From positions 1-26,892 of the forward strand of contig DGFM01000049.1 in NCBI GenBank assembly GCA_002391675.1: a DNA stretch of 26,892 nucleotides. The letters run 5' to 3'. Source of the stretch: Cloacimonetes bacterium UBA3900 (GTDB lineage: Bacteria > Cloacimonadota > Cloacimonadia > Cloacimonadales > Cloacimonadaceae). The position numbers and the translations under genes were made by a program. Positions within the stretch are counted from its first letter, which is position 1. Every line of letters begins with the position of its first letter. Below are positions 14,896-23,495 of this stretch, one piece after another. The notes beneath the pieces were generated by a model, which searched no databases, was not told the DNA's origin, and was given only the letters and a program-made list of their open reading frames with translations.

Positions 14896-16167
14896 ATGGA
14901 ACATCATATAAATGATCTACTTAGCTTCCTGGACGAAGGGCCTACGCCCTTTAACGCCTCGGCTGCGATTACCCGGCGTTTGGATAAGGCCGGATTCACG
15001 CGCATCCGGGAACAGGATGCCTGGCAGCTGAAGCCGGGCGGCAGATACTATCTGGTGCGCGGTGAGACGGCTGTGATGGCCTTCATCATCGGCAGCGAAC
15101 CTCTCGCTCAGAGCGGTTTTCAGATCGCCGCTTCCCACATTGACAGCCCTTCGCTCAAAATCAAGGGCGCCTCACAAAAGAATGTGGCAAACACCTCCAA
15201 GGTGGGCGTGGAAGTCTATGGTGGGCCTATAGTTCACACCTGGTTGGACAGGGAGCTGGGCCTCGCCGGCAAGGTGATGGTACAAGATGGGCAGGAGCTC
15301 AAAACTCATCTGGTAAACGTCGCCGAGCCCGTAGCCATCATCCCCAATGCCGCCATACATATGAACAGAGACCTCAACAAAGGCTTTCAATACAACCCTC
15401 AGATGCATCTGACAGCCATCTTGGCCACCGGCAGCGATGAGGAAAAGCCCGTGAAAGCAATCGTGGCAAAAGAGCTGAACATCGATGTGGAGCAGATTGT
15501 GGATTGCGAACTTTACTTTTACGACCTGGCCAAAGCCACGCGCCTGGGCCTGGATAAGAGCATGATCAGCAGCGGGAGACTGGACAACCTGGCCATGACC
15601 CACGCCATCCTCACTTCCCTCATCAGTGCCAAACAGCCCCAAAGCACCTGCGTCGCCGCCTTCTTTGATCATGAAGAAATAGGCAGCACCACGCTTCAGG
15701 GAGCGGATTCTTCCTTCCTGGACATCATCTTGAAGCGCATCAGTGCGCAGATGAAAGCCACCCCGGAAGACCACTTCCGTGCCCTCAGCCAAAGCTTTAT
15801 GATCTCGGCAGATATGGCGCACGCCCTGCATCCCTCATATATGGAAAAGTACGATCCGGACTACTCACCCCTGATCAACAAGGGCCCGACGATCAAGATC
15901 AATTCAAACCATCGCTATGCCTCCACGGCCAGCAGCAACCAGCGCTTCATCCGGCTCTGCAACGAAGCAAAGGTGGAATATCAGAAGTTTATGGTTCGCA
16001 GCGATATGCCCTGTGGCAGCACTGTGGGACCCCGCGTTTCCGCGCTTTTGGGCATCCCCACGATAGATATTGGTAACCCCATGTGGGCCATGCACTCCGT
16101 GCGCGAGGTCTGTGGCACCAAAGACCACATCGACCTCATCAAAGTACTCAATAAATATTACAGATAA
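14896..16167 (+). CDS. apeB: M18 family aspartyl aminopeptidase
   Basis: A 423-residue cytoplasmic zinc aminopeptidase of family M18, which removes N-terminal acidic residues from peptides. Ligand motifs are AASHIDSP (His81, Asp83), the DREL motif typical of M18, FFDHEEIGS (Asp258, Glu260, Glu261), SADMAHALHP, and MWAMHSVREVCG near the end with the last His. Length fits the family. A ribosome-binding site (CGGAG) precedes the ATG, and a TTGACA box lies at 14836-14841 with a possible TATTGG 18 bases on. Confidence 0.92.
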   Translation: MEHHINDLLSFLDEGPTPFNASAAITRRLDKAGFTRIREQDAWQLKPGGRYYLVRGETAVMAFIIGSEPLAQSGFQIAASHIDSPSLKIKGASQKNVANTSKVGVEVYGGPIVHTWLDRELGLAGKVMVQDGQELKTHLVNVAEPVAIIPNAAIHMNRDLNKGFQYNPQMHLTAILATGSDEEKPVKAIVAKELNIDVEQIVDCELYFYDLAKATRLGLDKSMISSGRLDNLAMTHAILTSLISAKQPQSTCVAAFFDHEEIGSTTLQGADSSFLDIILKRISAQMKATPEDHFRALSQSFMISADMAHALHPSYMEKYDPDYSPLINKGPTIKINSNHRYASTASSNQRFIRLCNEAKVEYQKFMVRSDMPCGSTVGPRVSALLGIPTIDIGNPMWAMHSVREVCGTKDHIDLIKVLNKYYR

Positions 16168-16186
16168 AAAAGGAGACAAAAGACTT

Positions 16187-17437
16187 ATGGCAGTATTCAA
16201 GCCCTTTAGAGCCCTCCGTCCTTTACCGGAATACGCTTCCGCAATCGCTTCACCTCCATACGACGTATTGGATTCGGATGAAGCACGTGCCATCGTGGCC
16301 AAGCAACCCCTCAGCTTTTTACACGTGGAAAAGGCTGAAATTGACCTACCGCCGGACACCGACCTTTACGATGAAAAGGTCTATGCCAAAGCCCGCGAAA
16401 ATCTGGATTCCTACGTGACCCGCGGCTTGATGGCTCAAGACGAAAAGCCCATGTTTTACATCTATCGGCAAACGATGGACGGCCGCCCCCAGGTGGGTTT
16501 GGTCGGCCTCGCATCCGTGGATGAATACATGGAAGGAAAGATCAAGAAACATGAATTCACACGTGCGGACAAAGAAGCAGACCGCATCCGCCACGTTGAC
16601 ACCTGCAACGCTCACCCCTCACCCGTGTTTTTCACCTATCCCCACCAGGAAGAGATCGACAATGTGGTAAACAAGGTGATGGCCTCCAAAGACCCCGTCT
16701 ACGACTTTGTGGCAGACGACGGTATCGGACACACCCTCTGGCTGATGGATGACCCGGCAGACATCGCAGCGATCGAAGCGGGTTTTGCCAAGCTCCCCTG
16801 CCTCTATGTGGCAGATGGACACCATCGCACCGCCAGCGCAGCGAAGGTTGGCCTCGTACGCAGAGAGCAAAATCCGGATTACACCGGCGAGGAGGAATTC
16901 AACTTCTTCATGACCGTGATCTTCCCGGACAACCAGCTCAAAATCTTTGATTACAACCGCGTCGTTCAAGACCTCAACGGCCACACAATCGAAGAATTCT
17001 TTGAAAAGATAGAAGAAAAGTTTGAGATCGAAGCTCAGTTTGCCAATGGCGACCACTATCCCAAGAAACTGCATGAAATCGGGATGTATATCAACGGCAC
17101 CTGGTATATCCTCAGACCCAAGCCCGGCAGTTGGGACTTTATGAACGTAGTAGCCAGCCTGGACGTCTCTATCCTGCAAGACAACCTGCTCGACCCCATC
17201 CTCGGTATCAAAGACCCCAGAACGGATCAACGCATCGACTTCATCGGCGGCATCCGCGGTCTGGACGAGCTGGAAAGACGCGTGGACAGCGGACGTGACG
17301 CAGTGGCTTTCGCTATGTATCCCACCAGCGTGGAAGAGCTGATTCGCATCGCTGATGCAGGCGAAATCATGCCGCCAAAATCCACCTGGTTTGAGCCCAA
17401 ACTGCGCTCCGGACTCTTCATCCATCCCCTTACATGA
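16187..17437 (+). CDS. DUF1015 family protein
   Basis: A 416-residue protein of the DUF1015 family, whose function is not established. It begins with the characteristic FKPFRALRPLPEYASAIASPPYDVL and carries LYVADGHHRTASA and the RIDFIGGIRGLDELE segment. ATG at 16187 follows AAGGAG; the frame is open upstream only inside the M18 gene. Its stop overlaps the start of rimO by four bases (ATGA), so the two are probably co-translated. DUF1015 genes in anaerobes often sit beside amino-acid metabolism genes; nothing here narrows the role. Confidence 0.9.
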   Translation: MAVFKPFRALRPLPEYASAIASPPYDVLDSDEARAIVAKQPLSFLHVEKAEIDLPPDTDLYDEKVYAKARENLDSYVTRGLMAQDEKPMFYIYRQTMDGRPQVGLVGLASVDEYMEGKIKKHEFTRADKEADRIRHVDTCNAHPSPVFFTYPHQEEIDNVVNKVMASKDPVYDFVADDGIGHTLWLMDDPADIAAIEAGFAKLPCLYVADGHHRTASAAKVGLVRREQNPDYTGEEEFNFFMTVIFPDNQLKIFDYNRVVQDLNGHTIEEFFEKIEEKFEIEAQFANGDHYPKKLHEIGMYINGTWYILRPKPGSWDFMNVVASLDVSILQDNLLDPILGIKDPRTDQRIDFIGGIRGLDELERRVDSGRDAVAFAMYPTSVEELIRIADAGEIMPPKSTWFEPKLRSGLFIHPLT

Positions 17438-18720
17438 CCCAAACCTACTATATCGAAAGCCTCGGCTGCGCCAAAAACCTGGTAGATAGCGAGGCTTTCG
17501 CTTTTCTTTTGGAAAGGCATGGCTATGAATGGGTTAGTGATCCCAGCGAGGCAAGCTTGATCCTCGTCAATACCTGCTCTTTCCTCAAGGATTCTCTGGA
17601 CGAGCTCAGGCAGCATCTCAAGGAACTGTGCGCCCTGAAAAATGCACAGCTCTGGGTCACAGGCTGTCTGATGAACCGCGGCTTGAAGCAGTTTCAGCAG
17701 GACTTCCCCCAAGTGGATCAATGGATTGGCCTCAAAGACTTTGCCGCCTTTGAAAAGCTGCTCGCCGGCACCTCATCCCAAAAGCAGCCCTACCTCGACA
17801 GAGTGCCCATCCAGGCCGGCTTTCACGCCTATCTGCGCATCAGTGACGGCTGCAACAACAACTGCAGCTATTGCACCATCCCCGCCATCCGCGGGCCGCT
17901 GAAAAGCGTTCCCGTTGAGGACTTGGTGGCAGAGGCGAAGCGCCTGGCTCAAGACCCCGATCGAGAGGCCCAAGAGCTGGTTATCATCGCCCAGGATACC
18001 TGTTCCTATGGCCTCGATCTCTATGGCGAAAAAGCGCTGCCGAGGCTGCTCACCGCCCTGCACGACATCCCCGGGTTCAAGTGGATCAGGGTCATGTATA
18101 TGCACCCGGATCACTTTGACCTGTCCTGGCTCCAGCTCTGGAAAAGCCTGCCCAAGCTCCTGCCCTTCTTTGAGATACCCATCCAGCACTGCCACGACAC
18201 CATCCTCGCATCCATGGGCAGAACAATGGGCGAAAAGCAGCTAAAGAACCTCTTTACCAATATCCGCAACCAGCTGCCCGAAGCAGTCCTGCGCACCACC
18301 CTGATGGTGGGTTATCCCGGTGAAAGCGACGCCATCTTTGATTCCCTGTTGAACTTCGTGCGCAAGGTAAAGTTTGATCAGCTGGGCGCCTTCATCTATT
18401 CCCGGGAGAGTGGCACACCCGCTTCCCGGCTGCCAGACCAGGTGCCCCAAGCCATCAAGGAAGACAGATACAACGCACTGATGATGCTGCAGGAAGAGAT
18501 CAGCGAAGAGCGCCTGCAGCAGTATATAGGCTCCGATCTGGAGGTCTTGATCGAGGACGAGGGAGTGCCCGAAGATGAGATTGAGGCCTATGGCAGGACC
18601 TGGTTTCAAGCTCCGGATTTGGAGACCAAAACGTTTTTATCCGGCTCGGTTGCCGCCTTGGGCAGCTTTACCACAGCCAATATCTATGATTGTGACCCCA
18701 TCAGCCTCTATGGAGAGTAA
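17434..18720 (+). CDS. rimO: ribosomal protein S12 methylthiotransferase RimO
   Basis: A 428-residue radical-SAM enzyme that adds a methylthio group to an Asp of ribosomal protein S12. The N-terminal UPF0004 domain holds the auxiliary cluster cysteines: SLGCAKNLVDSE (Cys12, the RimO-type signature), NTCSF (Cys48) and VTGCLMNRG (Cys78). The radical-SAM cluster is Cys140-x3-Cys144-x2-Cys147 in DGCNNNCSYCTIP. A C-terminal TRAM-like domain ends the protein. SLGCAKN points to RimO rather than MiaB. It starts within the stop of the DUF1015 gene. Confidence 0.93.
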   Translation: MTQTYYIESLGCAKNLVDSEAFAFLLERHGYEWVSDPSEASLILVNTCSFLKDSLDELRQHLKELCALKNAQLWVTGCLMNRGLKQFQQDFPQVDQWIGLKDFAAFEKLLAGTSSQKQPYLDRVPIQAGFHAYLRISDGCNNNCSYCTIPAIRGPLKSVPVEDLVAEAKRLAQDPDREAQELVIIAQDTCSYGLDLYGEKALPRLLTALHDIPGFKWIRVMYMHPDHFDLSWLQLWKSLPKLLPFFEIPIQHCHDTILASMGRTMGEKQLKNLFTNIRNQLPEAVLRTTLMVGYPGESDAIFDSLLNFVRKVKFDQLGAFIYSRESGTPASRLPDQVPQAIKEDRYNALMMLQEEISEERLQQYIGSDLEVLIEDEGVPEDEIEAYGRTWFQAPDLETKTFLSGSVAALGSFTTANIYDCDPISLYGE

Positions 18721-18724
18721 TAAC

Positions 18725-19735
18725 GTGACAGATACACAAAAGAAGAAAATCGCCCTCACCGGCATCAAACCCACCGGTATCCCGCACCTGGGAAACTACC
18801 TTGGTGCCATCCGCCCCGCATTGGAACTATCCAAAACCTGTGAAGCAAGATATTTTATTGCCGATTATCACGCACTCAACGCCTGCAAAGACCCCGCCGT
18901 GCTCAGGCAGATGACCCTGGAAGTGGCTGCCGCCTGGTTGGCCGCCGGTTTAGACCCCGACAAGGTGCTCATCTACAGGCAATCTCTGGTACCAGAAACG
19001 CATGAGCTGCTCACCATCCTCCTGGCCTTCACACCCAAAGGATTGATGAACCGCGCCCACGCCTACAAGGCCATGTTGCAGGCAAATGCAGAAGCCGGTA
19101 AAGACCCGGACGACGGCGTCAATATGGGCCTCTTCACCTATCCGGTGCTGATGGCTGCAGACATCCTGCTCTTTGATACAGATTTCGTACCTGTGGGCAA
19201 AGACCAGTTTCAACACGTGGAAATGGCTGTAGACATCGCCCAGAGCTTCAACCACATCTACTCCTGCGAGGCACTAAAGATACCGCAAGCGCTCAGCTCC
19301 GATACCTCCAGCGTCCTCCCCGGTTTGGATGGACGCAAAATGAGCAAGAGTTACGACAACACCATCCCGCTCTTCGTGCCGGAAAAGCAGCTCCGCAAGC
19401 ACATCATGCGCATCGTCACCAATTCCCAGGGAGTGGAAGAGCCCAAAGACCCCGATAGCTGCACCATCTTCAGTATCTATAAAAACTTCGCCACCCCGGA
19501 GCAGATCCAAGCCCTCAGAGAAAGATATTTAGCCGGCGGCATGGGCTGGGGACACGCCAAACAAGAGCTCTTTGAGCTGATGAACGAGCATCTGAGCCCC
19601 ATGCGTGCACGCTACGACGAGCTGATGGCCAACCCCGCTGAAATAGACAGAATCCTGGCGGAAGGCTCGGCCAAAGCAAGAGAGTTTGCCAAAGTTAAGA
19701 TCAAATATCTGCGCCAGGTTATCGGCATGGAATGA
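18725..19735 (+). CDS. trpS: tryptophan--tRNA ligase
   Basis: A 336-residue class I aminoacyl-tRNA synthetase that charges tRNA-Trp. The HIGH-type motif lies in GIKPTGIPHLGNYLGA and the KMSKS motif in DGRKMSKSYDN; GVNMGLFTYPVLMAADILL and VGKDQFQHVE are typical of TrpS. GTG at 18725 is chosen because GGAG (18712-18715) lies upstream; ATG at 18710 in the same frame would overlap the end of rimO and lack a site. Length is normal. It is the last gene of the run that begins with the M18 peptidase. Confidence 0.93.
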   Translation: MTDTQKKKIALTGIKPTGIPHLGNYLGAIRPALELSKTCEARYFIADYHALNACKDPAVLRQMTLEVAAAWLAAGLDPDKVLIYRQSLVPETHELLTILLAFTPKGLMNRAHAYKAMLQANAEAGKDPDDGVNMGLFTYPVLMAADILLFDTDFVPVGKDQFQHVEMAVDIAQSFNHIYSCEALKIPQALSSDTSSVLPGLDGRKMSKSYDNTIPLFVPEKQLRKHIMRIVTNSQGVEEPKDPDSCTIFSIYKNFATPEQIQALRERYLAGGMGWGHAKQELFELMNEHLSPMRARYDELMANPAEIDRILAEGSAKAREFAKVKIKYLRQVIGME

Positions 19736-19788
19736 GGCCCCACACCCATCCAATAAACAGGCCTAACACAAGTAGATTCAAGATCATA

Positions 19789-19809
19789 AGCCCCTATCTC
19801 TCAGGGGCT
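19789..19809 (+). terminator. hairpin after trpS, possible terminator
   Basis: AGCCCCT (19789-19795) pairs with AGGGGCT (19803-19809) around loop ATCTCTC, a 7-bp GC-rich stem 54 bases past the trpS stop. No T-run follows, so it is not a classic intrinsic terminator and may only protect the transcript end. Confidence 0.35.
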
Positions 19810-19855
19810 GAAAACTGAAGCACCTGCCTCCAGGCCCGCCTTTGTCACTCTGCTA

Positions 19856-19883
19856 TTGACAAAATCGGCCCCGATAATATTAT
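19856..19883 (+). promoter_or_regulatory. sigma70-type promoter of the MATE gene
   Basis: TTGACA (19856-19861) is a perfect -35, followed after 16 bases by TATTAT (19878-19883), one mismatch from TATAAT. Transcription would start near 19890, leaving a short leader with AAGGAAG (19894-19900) before the GTG at 19910. The fit is by eye. Confidence 0.6.
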
Positions 19884-19909
19884 GGAGCCATTAAAGGAAG
19901 AAATGTTTA

Positions 19910-21304
19910 GTGAATAAAGAAAAGATACATGTTCTCGAGAGCATGCCCGTTACGCGTGCAATTATCACCCTATCCCTCCCCAGCATACTCAGTATGATGG
20001 TCACTGTCCTCTACAATCTTGCGGACACATTCTACATCGGTAAGCTGGGCGATCCAGACTTGGTGGCTGCCTTATCCATATCCATGCCGCTTTTCACGCT
20101 GCAGATGGCGACAGCCGGCATTTTTGGTCATGGAGGCGGCAGCTATGTATCGCGCCTTTTGGGCAGAAAAGACTACGTCACCGCCCATGAAACCGCCACC
20201 ACAGCCCTGTTTTCCATGGCAATTGCCTCCGTCATCTTTGGCCTTTTGGGCGTATTCGGCATCCCGCTCTACCTCAAGATCGTAGGTGCCAGCCCCAATA
20301 TCTATCCCCATGCCTACAAATATATGTTTTGGATCCTTTTGGGCACACCCTTCACCATGGCCAAGTTTGCACAGGTTCAGCTTTTACGTTCGGAAGGAGC
20401 CGCCAAAGCCGCCATGGTGATCCTCATGATCGGCACGATCACAAACATCGTCCTGGACCCCATCTTCATCTTTGGCTTCAAAATGGGCGTCACAGGAGCA
20501 GCCGTAGCCACCATTATCGGCCAGGCTTTCGCCTCCCTCTATGCCTTTTACTATTACAGGAGTGGACGCACACTCATCACGCCCAAACTCAAGTATTTGC
20601 GCCCCAAACTCGAGACCTACAAGCAGATTTTTTACATCGGCATTCCCTCTTCCCTCTCGCAGATCACTTTAGCTATCGGCAACACAGTTTCCTACAACAT
20701 GGCCAGCCGCTTTGGTGATGCGCATATAGCGGCGATGGGAGTGGCGGGACGCGTCTTCAGCATCGCCACCTTCGTCTTTATCGGCACCTCGGTGGGCACG
20801 CAAGCCCTGATCGGCTTCAACTACGGCGCCCGCAATTATACACGCATGAAGAAGGTGATCCGCACCGCCATGCTCCTCTCCCTCTCCTACGGTGCCGGTC
20901 TCACCCTCATCTTTGCGCTCCTCCCGGAGACCTTGATCTCCATCTTTATCCAAGACCACGCCGTGAAAATCTACGGCGCCCTGGTACTGCAAGCCTATGT
21001 GTTTGCAATACCTACGGCTTCAGTGGGCATGATATTGATGTCCAGCCTCCAAGCCATGGGCAAGGCGTTCCAAGCCTTCCTGGTAGCCATCTCCAGGCAG
21101 GGAGTCATCTACATCCCACTTTTATACATCCTCACGCACTTTTTCGGCTTCCAAGGCCTGGTCTTGGCCATGCCCGGTTCAGACTTCCTCACCACCTCCA
21201 TGTCTTTCTTCTTTGTCCTCGCAATTGTGAGAAAGCTAAAGCACGACGACACCGTGGATTTCGACCCCGCCAAACTGGAAACATCCGACCTCTTGGGAAC
21301 CTGA
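19910..21304 (+). CDS. MATE family efflux transporter
   Basis: A 464-residue integral membrane protein of the MATE family, which exports drugs or metabolites using a Na+ or H+ gradient. The opening PVTRAIITLSLPSILSMMVTVLYNLADTFYIGKLGDPDLVAAL is diagnostic in order and length, and two six-helix halves are visible (second half from about YIGIPSSLSQITLAIGNTVS). GTG at 19910 has AAGGAAG 9 bases upstream; an ATG at 19903 is in another frame and closes after four codons. The substrate cannot be told. Confidence 0.92.
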   Translation: MNKEKIHVLESMPVTRAIITLSLPSILSMMVTVLYNLADTFYIGKLGDPDLVAALSISMPLFTLQMATAGIFGHGGGSYVSRLLGRKDYVTAHETATTALFSMAIASVIFGLLGVFGIPLYLKIVGASPNIYPHAYKYMFWILLGTPFTMAKFAQVQLLRSEGAAKAAMVILMIGTITNIVLDPIFIFGFKMGVTGAAVATIIGQAFASLYAFYYYRSGRTLITPKLKYLRPKLETYKQIFYIGIPSSLSQITLAIGNTVSYNMASRFGDAHIAAMGVAGRVFSIATFVFIGTSVGTQALIGFNYGARNYTRMKKVIRTAMLLSLSYGAGLTLIFALLPETLISIFIQDHAVKIYGALVLQAYVFAIPTASVGMILMSSLQAMGKAFQAFLVAISRQGVIYIPLLYILTHFFGFQGLVLAMPGSDFLTTSMSFFFVLAIVRKLKHDDTVDFDPAKLETSDLLGT

Positions 21305-21410
21305 CCCACATCATCCAAACCACAGCTTTACATAAAAGGACTTGACCAAATAGCGCCGAGCCCAAAGCTGGTAGTCAACGACTTTTTACACAATTCAAGG
21401 ATAGATACAA

Positions 21411-22955
21411 ATGGTAGGAAACGTTTTTACTTATGCCACCTTAGGCATTGATGCACTGCAACTTAACGTGGAGTGTGACACCTACGGCTCCGCCTATGGA
21501 GTCACCATTGTAGGTATGGCCACACGTGCGGTTCAAGAGAGCAAGGAAAGGATTTTTGCCGCACTCCGAAATTCCGGCGTCCACATCCCCACCCGTTTTT
21601 ACACCATCAATCTGGCACCTGCAGACGTCAAGAAAGACAGCGCCACCCTCGATCTCCCCGTAGCGATCTCCGTTTTGCAGGCCATCGAAGCCGTGCCCAT
21701 CAGCTCCACCAAGAATATCGCCATCGTGGGCGAGCTCTCTCTGGATGGAAACCTGCGCCCCATCAACGGCTCACTCCCCATCGCCATCTCCGCCAAACGT
21801 GATGGAATGGACGTGCTCATCCTCCCCATCGAAAATGCTGAAGAAGCTGCCATCATCGACGGCATCGAGGTAATAGGCGTCACCTCCATCAAGGAAACCA
21901 TGGGCTATCTGCGCGGTGAATACCACATCCCGCCCACGCAGGTGGATAGAGACCGCATCTTCGACGTCCTCAATACCTTTGGCGTGGATTTGCACGACGT
22001 GAAAGGGCAATATCAGGTGAAGCGTGCTCTGGAAGTGGCCGCTGCGGGTGGACACAACCTGATGATGATCGGCCCTCCGGGATCCGGCAAAACCATGTTA
22101 GCCCGCCGTGTTCCCACCATCTTGCCGGAACTCAGTATGGATGAAGCGCTGGAAGCTACCAAGATCCACTCCGTGGCCGGATACTCCCGCAATTTCAAAA
22201 ACGGCATCCTCACCGCCCGTCCTTTCCGTGCGCCGCACCACTCCTGCAGCGATATTGCGCTTGTTGGCGGCGGTGCCTTCCCCAAGCCCGGCGAAGTCAG
22301 CCTCGCACACCGCGGCGTACTCTTTTTGGATGAGCTGCCGGAATTTAAGCGTGGCGTGTTGGAAGTGCTGCGCCAACCTCTGGAAGACGGCATGGTAACC
22401 ATCTCCCGCGCTGCCACTTCCCTCACCTTTCCCGCCGAGTTTATGCTCATCGCCTCCATGAACCCCTGTCCCTGCGGTTATTTCGGCGCCAAAATCCCCA
22501 ACCACCAGTGCACCTGCGAATTTGGAGCCATCCAACGCTACCGCAGCAAGGTCTCCGGCCCGCTATTAGATAGAATAGACATCCACGTGGAAGTGCCCGC
22601 CGTCACCTATGCAGACCTCAGCTCCCTGCCTGCAGGCGACAATTCCGCACAGGTACGAGCCCGCGTCAACAAAGCCCGCAGCATCCAATTGGAACGCTTC
22701 AAAGGCAATGAAGGCATCTACTGCAACAGCCAGATGAGCTCCAGAATGCTGCGCAAATACTGCGTCATGGATAAAGACAGCCAAGCCCTGATGGAAGACG
22801 CCATCGACCGCTTGGGATTCTCCGCCCGCGTATTCGACCGCATCCTCAAGGTCTCGCGCACCATCGCCGACCTTGAAGGCCTCAAAGACATCAAAGCTGA
22901 ACACATCAGCGAAGCAATCCAATACCGGAGCCTGGATAGAAAATATTGGAACTGA
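21411..22955 (+). CDS. YifB/ComM-type Mg-chelatase-like AAA+ protein
   Basis: A 514-residue protein of the YifB/ComM family. It has an N-terminal Lon-protease-S16-like domain (VGMATRAVQESKERI, NLAPADVKKDSATLDLPVAI) and a central AAA+ Mg-chelatase domain with Walker A GPPGSGKTMLARR and Walker B GVLFLDELPEF. It also has the family's Cys-rich NPCPCGYFGAKIPNHQCTC and a C-terminal helical domain (AIQYRSLDRKYW). In Gram-negative bacteria ComM is a helicase that helps branch migration in natural transformation; whether this species is competent is not known. TTGACC lies at 21342-21347. A repeat-rich region follows its stop. Confidence 0.92.
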   Translation: MVGNVFTYATLGIDALQLNVECDTYGSAYGVTIVGMATRAVQESKERIFAALRNSGVHIPTRFYTINLAPADVKKDSATLDLPVAISVLQAIEAVPISSTKNIAIVGELSLDGNLRPINGSLPIAISAKRDGMDVLILPIENAEEAAIIDGIEVIGVTSIKETMGYLRGEYHIPPTQVDRDRIFDVLNTFGVDLHDVKGQYQVKRALEVAAAGGHNLMMIGPPGSGKTMLARRVPTILPELSMDEALEATKIHSVAGYSRNFKNGILTARPFRAPHHSCSDIALVGGGAFPKPGEVSLAHRGVLFLDELPEFKRGVLEVLRQPLEDGMVTISRAATSLTFPAEFMLIASMNPCPCGYFGAKIPNHQCTCEFGAIQRYRSKVSGPLLDRIDIHVEVPAVTYADLSSLPAGDNSAQVRARVNKARSIQLERFKGNEGIYCNSQMSSRMLRKYCVMDKDSQALMEDAIDRLGFSARVFDRILKVSRTIADLEGLKDIKAEHISEAIQYRSLDRKYWN

Positions 22956-22985
22956 TGTAGCAGGTGGCTTCGCCGCAGTCGCCAT

Positions 22986-23083
22986 GTACGGGCGCTTGCC
23001 AAAGCGCCGTTCTTCGTACGTCAGTCCGCATCTCCATCACTTGTGCCAGCATTCACAACTCACAACTGCGACGAAGTCGCCAC
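22986..23083. repeat. dispersed repeat copy B (~98 bp)
   Basis: Reverse-complement counterpart of 3022-3120, about 91 of 99 aligned positions identical by eye, starting 30 bases after the yifB stop. It begins with the hairpin GGCGCTT (22991-22997) / AAGCGCC (23002-23008), loop GCCA, and ends in CAACTGCGACGAAGTCGCCAC. A short GTGGCTTCGCCGCAG element just before it (22964-22978) resembles the other end of the unit. Confidence 0.78.
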
Positions 23084-23088
23084 CCCTT

Positions 23089-23176
23089 TCGTGTACATTC
23101 GTGGAAGGATTACATCAAGCTGCGCTTGATTGCGGCGCTATAGGCAAGCGCCGGCTACCTGGCGAGCTACGCTCGC
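23089..23176. repeat. composite repeat, first direct copy
   Basis: Bases 23113-23158 form a 46-base unit repeated directly at 23274-23319 with only the hairpin loop differing. It contains hairpin ATCAAGC/GCTTGAT, then GGCGCT (23134-23139) / AGCGCC (23147-23152), then GGCTAC. A TCGTGTACATTCGTGGA motif precedes it (23089-23105), and a GCGAGC/GCTCGC hairpin (23162-23176) follows. Confidence 0.7.
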
Positions 23177-23246
23177 AGTTGTTAGTTGCCAGTGATTAGT
23201 TGTTAGTTAAGCAGCTGAGAGATAGTGGGTTAGCACTTGTGTCATA

Positions 23247-23345
23247 TCCGTGTATATCCGTGGACTTTTTAAACATCAAGCTGCGCTTGATTGCGGCGCT
23301 TCAGGCGAGCGCCGGCTACAGGGCGGCGCTTTGGCAAGCGCCCGT
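23247..23345. repeat. composite repeat, second direct copy plus extra hairpin
   Basis: Second copy of the 46-base unit (23274-23319), again preceded by a TCCGTGTATATCCGTGGA motif (23247-23264). Its hairpin is GGCGCT (23295-23300) / AGCGCC (23308-23313) with loop TCAGGCG. Another hairpin, GGCGCTT (23325-23331) / AAGCGCC (23336-23342) with loop TGGC, followed by CGTAC, lies directly behind and has the orientation of copy A. Confidence 0.7.
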
Positions 23346-23373
23346 ACACTCGCATCCTCGAAATCTGCGTCAG

Positions 23374-23411
23374 CTTCTCTCCCTCCCTCCCTCTCTCCCT
23401 CTCTCCCTCTT
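23374..23411 (-). other. pyrimidine tract, possible G-quadruplex on minus strand
   Basis: A run of C and T only, with five CCC groups at 23381-83, 23385-87, 23389-91, 23397-99 and 23405-07. On the minus strand these become five GGG groups with spacers of 1, 1, 5 and 5 bases, fitting the usual G-quadruplex rule. It lies just past the terminator of the minus-strand gene. Confidence 0.55.
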
Positions 23412-23445
23412 GCCGGCACAGCCGGCCCCATTCCTGGAAAACCAA

Positions 23446-23472
23446 AAAGCCCCGAGTCAAACTCGGGGCTTT
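23446..23472 (-). terminator. intrinsic terminator of the large surface-protein gene
   Basis: AAAGCCCCGAG (23446-23456) pairs perfectly with CTCGGGGCTTT (23462-23472) around a five-base loop. On the minus strand the stem is followed by a T-run, 23 bases beyond the stop of the gene ending at 23496. The plus side has TTTATTATT, so it may also stop transcription reading in from yifB. Confidence 0.9.
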
Positions 23473-23495
23473 ATTATTGGTCTAAACTTTAGACT

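Noticed and set aside
22986..23345. CRISPR array
   Set aside because: Repeats are few, differ in type and spacing, contain covarying hairpins and have no uniform spacers; no cas gene is present.
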